Shown: piece after piece, positions 1-5,779 of the stretch
Numbering within the stretch: the stretch's first letter is position 1
Layout of the letters: the number at the start of each line of letters is the position of its first letter
NCBI RefSeq assembly: GCF_938045595.1
Contig: NZ_CALIBB010000223.1
Span: 1-32,153, forward strand
Length of the DNA: 32,153 nt
Reading direction: 5' to 3'
Origin: an uncultured Campylobacter sp.
GTDB lineage: Bacteria; Campylobacterota; Campylobacteria; Campylobacterales; Campylobacteraceae
Made by a program: the position numbers and the translations under genes
Notes under the pieces: model-generated
Told to the model about the DNA's origin: nothing
The model's input: the letters and a program-made list of their open reading frames with translations, nothing else
The model's database searches: none

Positions 1-145
1 GGTATAAAAAAGACTGCTATGCTATTTAGATTTAACCGAGGGCAATTCAGATCAAACAGATCCAAATATCAAATTTGCAAATTTAAATTTACTTGTTGCT
101 TGAATTTAAAAGCAATAGCAAGTTTAAATTTGTAAATTTAATAAA

Positions 146-167
146 GTCAGTATCAAACGATACTGAC
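146..167. repeat. Perfect 9-bp inverted repeat, 4-base loop
   Basis: GTCAGTATC (146-154) and GATACTGAC (159-167) are exact reverse complements separated by AAAC. Read on the minus strand the hairpin is followed by TTTATT, so it could be a weak minus-strand terminator or a protein-binding palindrome. The function is not known. Confidence 0.45.
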
Positions 168-247
168 GAGATTTGAATTTTGCATTAAAATGTCGTTGCA
201 AAACAGAGAAACCGTTTATTAAAGCAAATTTGCAAATTCAAAACGCC

Positions 248-290
248 TCATTGCTGGATTGTTTCGACCATTTCGTGGTCTCGCAATGAC
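248..290. repeat. REP-like palindromic element
   Basis: The outer arms CATTGC (249-254) and GCAATG (283-288) enclose inner arms GACCA and TGGTC around TTTCG. The element as a whole resembles the short palindromes that end in CATTGC...GCAATGAC and are scattered between genes in many bacterial genomes. Copy number elsewhere in this genome cannot be seen from here. Confidence 0.45.
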
Positions 291-359
291 AAGGTTGTGG
301 GCATTGTGGAAATTTAAATAAATTCTTGCAATGAGAGAAATTTTTTAAAAGGGATTAAA

Positions 360-512
360 ATGAGAGATTATGATAAAGCTCCACTCATCATTAAAAATAA
401 CTTTATAATGATAATGTATGGTTTTACATTTTTACTTATATGTAACACTATAATGATTTATATTGTATTTTTTGCTGGTGTTGTCGATTGGAATAGTGGC
501 GAGTTTTTTTAA
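360..512 (+). CDS. Small membrane protein, unknown function
   Basis: This is a 50-codon frame starting ATG AGA GAT TAT, with GGG in an A-rich leader about 6 bases upstream as a possible ribosome-binding site, and ending TAA. The charged N-terminus (MRDYDKAPLIIKNN) is followed by one long hydrophobic stretch, roughly residues 15-42 (MIMYGFTFLLI, then IYIVFFAGVV), so it is probably a single-pass or hairpin inner-membrane protein. It lies 15 bases upstream of a second membrane-protein frame (528-1026) on the same strand and may be co-transcribed with it. I recognise no family. The size and AT-rich setting fit a small accessory gene such as an immunity-type protein, but that is a guess. It could also be the remains of a longer gene. 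Confidence 0.45.
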   Translation: MRDYDKAPLIIKNNFIMIMYGFTFLLICNTIMIYIVFFAGVVDWNSGEFF

Positions 513-527
513 ATTTTAAAAAATGAA

Positions 528-1026
528 ATGAGAAATCCAAGATTTAGCTCTGTGGTTGTAGCATTTCCAATAGTCAATATTTGGGCTTTTATTGATTTTA
601 TTAGAAAATTTAGAAAGCCTGAGAAAGTATATTTATATAACGATAAAGTTTATTGGGATAAACGAGATACGACGGTAGCAAAACAAAATATTGTTTGGGT
701 TAAAAAAAGTATTTATCCTATGCTCGGTATGATACCAGATAACTCGGTTCAAAAAATTTTTGCACCACTTGGTTTTGTTATTGCGGGATTTTTTTTGATT
801 CTATCAAATTTGTTTGCTTGTTTAGCAAAATTAGTTGCTTTATTAATTAACAAAGATTATAAATTTATAACTATTTTGCACCATAGTTTTTTATGACAAT
901 CAAAAAAATGCCGTAAATGTCTATTTAATGACAAAGCAAGATTATGAACAAGTCAATGAGTATTTATTGCAAAATTTTAATTTACAAATCGAAAATTTAG
1001 ATAAAAACTACAAATTCTATAAATAG
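528..1026 (+). pseudogene. Membrane protein gene, apparently frameshifted near 870-890
   Basis: The first frame (528-896, 122 residues) begins MRNPRFSSVV. It has a hydrophobic N-terminus (residues 8-24), a basic and aromatic middle (RKFRKPEKVYLYNDKVYW), and a second hydrophobic segment near residues 81-107. After about residue 115 it runs into an unlikely tail. The next frame (+1) is open from 871 to the TAG at 1024-1026 and reads TIVFYDNQKNAVNVYL, then MTKQDYEQVNEYLL, which looks like real protein. It ends just before the ribosome-binding site of the next gene. The simplest reading is one gene of about 165 codons with a one-base shift between 868 and 890, near a TTTT run. It could be a true pseudogene, a phase-variable gene or a sequencing error. 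No family recognised. Confidence 0.45.
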
Positions 1027-1191
1027 GAGAAAAAATCATACCAGAAGATAACAATACTTCTAACAATTCAAATCAAGGTGTTGCTTGGTATGTCAAGCCT
1101 ACTTCGGATACAATCAATTTCATAAAAGGAATTCCCGTAAATGTTTTAGCCGATCCTGATAATATTAAAGTTTTTGATAACTATGTAAAAA

Positions 1192-1243
1192 TCAAATCAG
1201 GTGGGCTAAATATGGTTATTCCTATCGTTGATGCGGCTGCTGG
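1192..1243 (+). repeat. Direct repeat, copy 1 (52 bp)
   Basis: Bases 1192-1243 recur at 1347-1398 with two mismatches in 52. In copy 1 the reading frame gives KSGGLNMVIPIVDAAAG. The offset is 155 bp, which is not a multiple of three, so the second copy is read in a different frame by the ORF that spans both. Confidence 0.8.
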
Positions 1244-1346
1244 GAAAAAAGAGTGGGACGAAGCTATCGCAAGGGGAGCCGGTGATGTGGTGCAAGACTT
1301 GGCTGTTAGTGCTTTAGCTTCTAGTGCGTATGTCGCTTTCTTTGGT

Positions 1347-1398
1347 TCAAATCAGGTGGGCTTAATATGGTTATTCCTATCGTTGATGCGGCTGGTGG
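1347..1398 (+). repeat. Direct repeat, copy 2 (52 bp)
   Basis: This copy matches 1192-1243. In its own frame it reads KSGGLNMVIPIVDAAGG and continues AIALGIG to a stop just past 1420, where the sequence meets the 3' end of the minus-strand integrase remnant. It looks like the start of a paralogous gene cut off at a deletion junction. Confidence 0.75.
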
Positions 1399-1400
1399 CG

Positions 1401-2398
1401 CTATAGCATTAGGTATTGGCTAAGAGCCTTGACAAGCGTTGCCTCACTTAAAACGTTTCCTTCCGTATTCGCAAAAAATAAAGAGGACTTTGTTTTTATG
1501 CTCTCTAGCCACTCACCTACCTCCTTTGGAAGACCCAAATATTCATCGCTGTTACTTTTTACCTTATTTTCATCCCCAAAAAGAGCAAATAATATTCTCC
1601 GTCATCGCCCATTTTTAAATGCTCATGGGTTAAATTCCTTACATTTGAGCTTCTTAACCCGGTAAGTAGTCCAAAGATTAAAGCATTCTTAACGCCTATT
1701 TGATGAGAGTAGCTCATGATATATTTTATCAATAACCTCAAATCCGCATTCTCGGAAATATATGAATAGCCCCCAGATTTAGGTATCTTATATAGGTTCT
1801 TTAATTGCGTATCGCAAAATAAAAGATTATCTCGCTTATACCTCTATCTCGCGCGAACCTGAATAAAGAACGGATAATAAAAACAGATCTTTTAAAAGTA
1901 CAAATTTCCATTCTTGTAAATAGGGTCTAATATCTGCATTATCTCTTTTTTAGTAATCTTGCCGATATCCTTATCGCTAACGCACTTTAGCCTCGATTGA
2001 AATCTAAATCGTAATTTCCTTAACGTCTTCTCGGCAAAAGCGTTATATTCGCAGTAAATTTTAAAAACGCTCGCTAGCGTATTCTTTAGAGACGCCGCAC
2101 CATTAGTATGGCTATTTGATATTAATTTCTTTAACAATATTCTAGCCCCTTCGAATGTTATTTCGTCGGCATTACCTAAAACCTTGATTAACTTGCCACC
2201 TTGCGTATAGTGATAGTGTCTATGCATTTTAATCGTTCCATCTCTGGCTGGTGAGCTATAAAATTTAACGGCTATAAAATCATCTAAGACTTCGACCATA
2301 GTGCGCTTATATTGCGGCAAAATAAAATTCCTGACTACTTTATCAGGGTCTGATTTAAAAATTGGATTATCCTTAATTTTGGTAAAAACTTCTGTCAT
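1401..2398 (-). pseudogene. Tyrosine recombinase / integrase remnant (frameshifted, C-terminally truncated)
   Basis: The N-terminal part (1892-2398, 168 codons) carries an arm and SAM-like region (GKLIKVLGNADEITFEGARI; SLKNTLASVFKIYCEYNAFA) typical of P4-type phage/island integrases. After a stop or frameshift near 1892 the catalytic domain resumes (IPKSGGYSYISENADLRLLI, then FGLLTGLRSSNVRNL), which holds the first catalytic Arg of box I. A second shift near 1560 moves to another frame that reads SDEYLGLPKEVGEWLESIKT and ends SEATLVKALSQYLML at a TAG (1401). The HxxR box and the catalytic Tyr are missing altogether. The gene is therefore inactive. Its 5' end faces the 3' end of tRNA-Leu 250 bp away, the usual arrangement for a tRNA-integrating element. 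Confidence 0.8.
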
Positions 2399-2409
2399 CT
2401 TTCTTCCTT

Positions 2410-2487
2410 TGTATAGTAATTTTAGGCAGATTATAGAATTTCCTCAAAGGATTAACAAGGCAGGAGCGCAGAAAAAGCTACTATACA
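2410..2487. repeat. Inverted repeat TGTATAGTA / TACTATACA
   Basis: TGTATAGTA (2410-2418) and TACTATACA (2479-2487) are exact reverse complements 60 bp apart, directly upstream of the integrase remnant and on the tRNA side. A related ATATATAGTAG lies at about 2496-2506. They may be integrase or excisionase arm sites or the operator of the integrase promoter. That role is inferred from position only. Confidence 0.4.
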
Positions 2488-2647
2488 ATTTTTTAATATA
2501 TAGTAGTTTTTCTTAAAATATATGTATCAATCGGTAGTTTCAAGTATTAAGAATTTTTTAAGAGTAATTTCAAAATTCCCAAAAATAGGGTTTAAAAAAT
2601 TATTTAAAAATTCAAAAAAACTAAAAAATATGGAAAATTTTAATAGA

Positions 2648-2732
2648 TGGTGCGACCGACGAGATTTGAACTCGTACACCTTGCGGCACTACCCCCTCAA
2701 GATAGCGTGTCTACCAATTCCACCACGGTCGC
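2648..2732 (-). tRNA. tRNA-Leu(GAG)
   Basis: Read on the minus strand, the acceptor stem GCGACCG pairs with CGGTCGC, followed by A and an encoded CCA (2650-2648). The anticodon stem CTATC/GGTAG encloses the loop TTGAGGG, giving anticodon GAG, which reads CUC/CUU leucine codons. The long variable arm (TGCCGCAAGGTGT) is that of a class II tRNA, and the T arm ACGAG-TTCAAAT-CTCGT is canonical. The 3' end faces the integrase remnant, so the tRNA 3' end was probably the attachment site. The right-hand copy is intact. No second copy of the 3' end is visible in 1-2640. Confidence 0.97.
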
Positions 2733-2741
2733 ATAAATTTT

Positions 2742-2761
2742 AAAGCTTGATCTCAAGCTTT
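2742..2761. repeat. 9-bp palindrome in the tRNA-Leu leader
   Basis: AAAGCTTGA (2742-2750) and TCAAGCTTT (2753-2761) are perfect inverted repeats with a two-base centre. They lie between the TATAAT at 2764-2769 and the tRNA 5' end, around the expected transcription start. It may be a processing hairpin or a binding site. Confidence 0.45.
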
Positions 2762-2763
2762 GA

Positions 2764-2769
2764 ATTATA
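2764..2769 (-). promoter_or_regulatory. Candidate -10 box of the tRNA-Leu promoter
   Basis: The minus strand reads TATAAT here, 32 bases before the tRNA 5' end and after the atpE terminator. It is a perfect match to the -10 consensus. No -35 was identified, which is usual for Campylobacter sigma-70 promoters. Confidence 0.5.
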
Positions 2770-2777
2770 TAAGTTTA

Positions 2778-2798
2778 AAGCCCGATTTTCTCGGGCTT
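2778..2798 (-). terminator. atpE intrinsic terminator
   Basis: AAGCCCGA (2778-2785) and TCGGGCTT (2791-2798) form a perfect 8-bp stem with a 5-base loop. It starts 5 bases after the atpE stop and is followed on the minus strand by TAAACTTATAT, a weak U-rich tail. Confidence 0.7.
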
Positions 2799-2802
2799 AA
2801 GA

Positions 2803-3141
2803 TTATTTTGCAGCAGCCGCAAGACCTTCTGTTACGAAAGGGTTTGCAAAAAGCAAGACGAATGAAACAACCAACGCATAGATAACCTGCGCTTCGATCA
2901 TCGCAAGCGAAATATACATAGTAGTCGATAGCTTGCTAGCTACGCTTGGATTTCTAGCGATGCCGTTAAGCGTCGCACTAGCGGCATTTCCCATACCTAA
3001 CGCGCCACCCAAAGCGGCTAGACCTAAAACGACTGCAACGGTAATTGCAGAAAAAGAAACGATCTGAGTGTAAGCACTTAGCTGCTCGCTAGCGAAAGCC
3101 GCGCCGCAAAGCGCAAATAACAATACAAGAACTTTTTTCAT
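2803..3141 (-). CDS. atpE: F0F1 ATP synthase subunit c
   Basis: Subunit c forms the proton-carrying ring of the membrane F0 sector. The protein (112 residues from the chosen start) has a signal-like first helix (MKKVLVLLFALCGAAFA), then two transmembrane helices: the Gly-rich GLAALGGALGMG helix and a second helix holding the proton-binding Glu (LAMIEAQVIYALVV). The polar loop between them has the hallmark GIARNPS. The frame extends four codons further (METF, 3153), but GGAG sits 6 bases before the ATG at 3141 and overlaps the upstream ATG, so 3141 is the better start. The extra N-terminal helix and the separation from the other atp genes are both usual in Campylobacter. A terminator and tRNA-Leu follow. 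Confidence 0.95.
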   Translation of the reverse strand: MKKVLVLLFALCGAAFASEQLSAYTQIVSFSAITVAVVLGLAALGGALGMGNAASATLNGIARNPSVASKLSTTMYISLAMIEAQVIYALVVSFVLLFANPFVTEGLAAAAK

Positions 3142-3249
3142 AAAAGTCTCCATAAATAAATTTTAAAACGAGTTTCGGCTCAATACCCCCTACTCCAACG
3201 TTTTAAGTGTGAAATATTATTAAAATTTTGCTTTTGATTTGTTTAATCT

Positions 3250-3283
3250 GGCGGAATTTGCGTTAAATTTAACAAATCCCGCC
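3250..3283 (-). terminator. Possible leuA terminator hairpin
   Basis: GGCGGAATTTG (3250-3260) and CAAATCCCGCC (3273-3283) pair over 11 positions with one mismatch. The hairpin lies 7 bases downstream of the leuA stop on the minus strand and is followed by AGATTAAAC, without a clean T run, so it is a weak or imperfect terminator. Confidence 0.5.
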
Positions 3284-3290
3284 AAGCAAT

Positions 3291-4805
3291 CTAACGCTTA
3301 GCGTCCAGATACGTATTTAGCGCCGCAACGTAGGCCTTTGCAGACGCCAGCATCGTATCTACGTCAAGTCCTCTGCCGATAATGGCGCCCTCGCCCGCAA
3401 ATTCCACCTTAACGGTTACTTTCGCCAGCGCGTCTTTGCCCTGCGAGACCGCTTTTACTTGGTATTCTTTCAGGCTACCGCTGATGCCGCTAATGCGGTC
3501 TATCGCCTTAAATATCGCATCCACGCCGCCGTTTCCAAGCGCGCTATCGCTTAAAATTTCATCCTTATACCTTAGCGTAAGCGCGGTGCTAGCGTGCCCT
3601 TTGTTGCAGCTATTGGAGCTTAAAACCAGCACTTCGTAGGTCTTTTCGGCTCCCACGAACTCGTCGTTTACGAGCTCTCTAATATCCTCGTCGAAAACGT
3701 CCTTTTTGCTATCGGCGAGCGCTTTAAATTTATTAAACGCAATCTCAACCTGCTCGTTACTAAGCTCATATCCCAAAGATACCAGCTTGTCTTTGAAGGC
3801 GTGACGGCCGCTGTGCTTGCCCAGCACGAGCGAGTTTTTATCAAGCCCGATATCCTCGGCGTGCATGATCTCGTAAGTTTCTTTGTGTTTTAACACGCCG
3901 TCTTGGTGGATGCCGCTTTCATGCGCGAAGGCGTTTTTACCCACGATCGCTTTATTAGGCTGCGGCTCGATGCCGGTGATGCTCGCGACTAGGCGGCTGG
4001 ATGGGTAAATTTCTTTCAAATTTATATCGGTATAAAGCGGCGCGAATTTATCTGTGCGCGTCTTGATCGCCATTACGATCTCCTCCAGCGCCGCGTTGCC
4101 CGCACGCTCGCCGATGCCGTTTATCGTGCACTCGACCTGTCTGGCTCCTGCCAAGATAGCGGCTAAGGAATTTACGGTAGCCATTCCCAAATCATTGTGG
4201 TTGTGTACGGAAACTACGGCGCGCTCGCCGATAAATTTAACCAGTTCGCCTATTCGGGCGGTGATCTCGTCCGGATAGAGATAGCCCACCGTATCAGGGA
4301 TGTTTATGGTGGAGGCTCCGGCGTCTATCGCGGCGTCGCATATCTCTTTTAAAAAGCCGATATCGCTTCTGCCCGCATCCTCGCAGCTAAACTCCACGTC
4401 CTCGCATAGACTTTTAGCGTATTGCACGGCCTCTACGGCGCGCTTTATGACCTCTTGCGGCTGCATTTTAAGCTTAAATTCCATATGAATCGGGCTTGTG
4501 GCGATGAAGGTATGGATACGCCCGAGCTTCGCGCCCTTTACCGCTTCGCCGGCGGCTTTGATATCTTTTTCTAAAGCGCGCGCAAGAGAGCATACGCGAG
4601 CCTTGCTAACGGCGCCCGCGATCTTTTCTATCGCGTCAAAGTCCCCGGGGCTTGCCGCTGCAAAACCCGCCTCGATAACATCTACGCCCAGCTTTTCAAG
4701 CTGCAACGCAAGATGGATCTTCTCGTCCGTATTCATCGACGCTCCAGGGCTTTGCTCGCCGTCACGAAGCGTAGTATCGAAGATTATGATTTTATTTTTG
4801 TCCAT
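3291..4805 (-). CDS. leuA: 2-isopropylmalate synthase
   Basis: LeuA condenses acetyl-CoA with 2-oxoisovalerate, the first committed step of leucine synthesis. The N-terminal TIM barrel shows the family signature TTLRDGEQSPGASM near residues 12-25, the metal-binding HNHNDLGMATVN, the glycine-rich GIGERAGNAALEE and HESGIHQDGVLKH. The C-terminal part (about 390-504) is the allosteric LeuA dimerisation domain, with GRGLDVDTMLASAKAYVAAL at its end. At 504 residues the length is normal. The frame continues to 4838, but AAGGA 8 bases before ATG 4805 and a TATAAT at 4845-4840 inside the longer version make 4805 the start. It lies 85 bp from pssA and probably has its own promoter. No leuB, leuC or leuD is present here. 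Confidence 0.95.
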   Translation of the reverse strand: MDKNKIIIFDTTLRDGEQSPGASMNTDEKIHLALQLEKLGVDVIEAGFAAASPGDFDAIEKIAGAVSKARVCSLARALEKDIKAAGEAVKGAKLGRIHTFIATSPIHMEFKLKMQPQEVIKRAVEAVQYAKSLCEDVEFSCEDAGRSDIGFLKEICDAAIDAGASTINIPDTVGYLYPDEITARIGELVKFIGERAVVSVHNHNDLGMATVNSLAAILAGARQVECTINGIGERAGNAALEEIVMAIKTRTDKFAPLYTDINLKEIYPSSRLVASITGIEPQPNKAIVGKNAFAHESGIHQDGVLKHKETYEIMHAEDIGLDKNSLVLGKHSGRHAFKDKLVSLGYELSNEQVEIAFNKFKALADSKKDVFDEDIRELVNDEFVGAEKTYEVLVLSSNSCNKGHASTALTLRYKDEILSDSALGNGGVDAIFKAIDRISGISGSLKEYQVKAVSQGKDALAKVTVKVEFAGEGAIIGRGLDVDTMLASAKAYVAALNTYLDAKR

Positions 4806-4839
4806 TACAAATCCTTTCAAAGGGTTAAAATTTGGCAAA

Positions 4840-4845
4840 ATTATA
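4840..4845 (-). promoter_or_regulatory. Candidate -10 box of the leuA promoter
   Basis: The minus strand reads GGCTATAAT, a perfect -10 hexamer about 35 bases before the chosen leuA ATG, preceded by a T-rich tract (GTTTTTAAGTTTG) of the sort seen upstream of Campylobacter promoters. The same GGCTATAAT occurs at nearly the same distance from galE. Confidence 0.5.
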
Positions 4846-4890
4846 GCCGCGCAAACTTAAAAACAATCGCGGCGATAAACATATTTGAGA

Positions 4891-5640
4891 TTATTTCGCC
4901 ATTTCCTCGGGTTTGTCTTTTTTATGAAATTTAGCCGCGCTTAAATTTAAAGCTCCGCGGACTAAACCGTAAAGGATGTAAGCTAAGGCTAGTACCGCCG
5001 GGAATTCCAGCCTGAAAAGATATAAAAGCGAGAAAAATACGACGATTAGAAGCACTAAAATTTTAATCGCGTTGGGGCGCTTTAGGCTGATCTTTTTAAA
5101 GCTTGGAAAGCGGATGTTGCTGACCATTAAAAACGATAGCGCCGCCATTGCGATGATCAAAAATACGCCAAACCCTTTGGAAAGCTCATATTTTAGATAA
5201 ATTCCGATCCAAAACGCCATCGTAATCGCAGCCGTCGGAATCGGCAGCCCGATAAAAACGCTAGGCTCGTAGGTGCCCGTAGTGACGTTGAATCGCGCCA
5301 GCCTTATCGCGCCGAAAACCACGTAAAGTGCTGCTACGAGCGAGCCGACCTTACCGTAATCGTGCCCGACCGCGCAATAAAATAGCAGCGCCGGCGCGAC
5401 GCCGAAAGCAACGATATCCGCAAGGCTATCAAATTCCACGCCGAATTTCGATGTCGCATGGGTTAGCCTCGCCACGCGGCCGTCAAGCCCGTCGCAGATC
5501 AAGGATAAAATGATATAAAAGATCGCGGCGCTGAAGTTGCCCTTGATCGTAGAAATTATGCTGATGACCGCTAAAAATGCACTTGCCGCCGTGAAAAAAT
5601 TCGGCAATATGTAGATTAATTTTCCCTTTTCCTCTTCCAT
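4891..5640 (-). CDS. pssA: CDP-diacylglycerol--serine O-phosphatidyltransferase
   Basis: PssA makes phosphatidylserine from CDP-diacylglycerol and serine at the inner membrane, the precursor of phosphatidylethanolamine. The CDP-alcohol phosphotransferase motif DG-xx-AR-x8-G-xxx-D-xxx-D is visible in DGLDGRVARLTHATSKFG followed by VEFDSLADIVAFG (residues 50-80). Six or so hydrophobic segments span the rest of the 249 residues, and the C-terminus is basic (AAKFHKKDKPEEMAK). The start has an AAGAG ribosome-binding site immediately upstream. It follows ftsH by 128 bp on the same strand. In C. jejuni phospholipid synthesis genes also lie next to ftsH, so the neighbourhood is conserved in kind. Confidence 0.93.
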   Translation of the reverse strand: MEEEKGKLIYILPNFFTAASAFLAVISIISTIKGNFSAAIFYIILSLICDGLDGRVARLTHATSKFGVEFDSLADIVAFGVAPALLFYCAVGHDYGKVGSLVAALYVVFGAIRLARFNVTTGTYEPSVFIGLPIPTAAITMAFWIGIYLKYELSKGFGVFLIIAMAALSFLMVSNIRFPSFKKISLKRPNAIKILVLLIVVFFSLLYLFRLEFPAVLALAYILYGLVRGALNLSAAKFHKKDKPEEMAK

Positions 5641-5754
5641 CTCTTACTCTTTAAAATTTTATTTTTACACCGCTTTTCATTCGGTGCCGCGGATCGCTCG
5701 TAAAACGCTTTAGCGCGACCTTCTTAAAATTTAGCCCTTAAGTTCTTGTCCTGC

Positions 5755-5779
5755 GCGAGGCTTTAAATTTAAGCCTCGC
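5755..5779 (-). terminator. Perfect hairpin spanning the ftsH stop codon
   Basis: GCGAGGCTT (5755-5763) and AAGCCTCGC (5771-5779) are exact inverted repeats with a 7-base AT loop. The ftsH stop codon (5771-5769) lies in the hairpin. No T run follows on the minus strand, so it may protect the mRNA 3' end or act as a weak terminator rather than a classical one. Confidence 0.4.

Larger units (their letters stand above)
1..359. other. AT-rich region with no convincing gene
   Basis: This stretch is strongly AT-rich. It holds runs of AAATTTAAATTT-like sequence, a perfect 9-bp hairpin (146-167) and a REP-like palindrome (248-290). A reading frame is open on the plus strand from base 1 to about 138, but it has no start or recognisable family and is low in complexity. 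I see no supported gene. It probably belongs to the same accessory region as the genes that follow. Confidence 0.5.
1038..1406 (+). pseudogene. Unknown ORF with a good RBS but ATA in place of a start codon; C-terminus replaced
   Basis: AGGAG (1025-1029) stands 8 bases before an ATA codon at 1038 that opens a clean frame: IPEDNNTSNNSNQGVAWYVK, then a segment ending GLNMVIPIVDAAAGKKEW, then DEAIARGAGDVVQDLAV. ATA is not a normal start, so the gene has either lost its ATG or starts inside, at ATG 1212 (64 residues). From about codon 106 (near 1353) the frame enters a second copy of the 1192-1243 sequence out of register, giving an unrelated tail (WLFLSLMRLVAL) and a stop at 1404-1406. The Gly/Ala-rich VIPIVDAA...ARGAGD segment has the feel of the N-terminal part of a large secreted repeat protein. 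That is only an impression. The gene is probably a truncated remnant of a longer one. Confidence 0.4.

Noticed and set aside
1429..1665. 78-codon plus-strand frame
   Set aside because: It lies opposite the integrase catalytic domain, whose fragments on the minus strand are recognisable.
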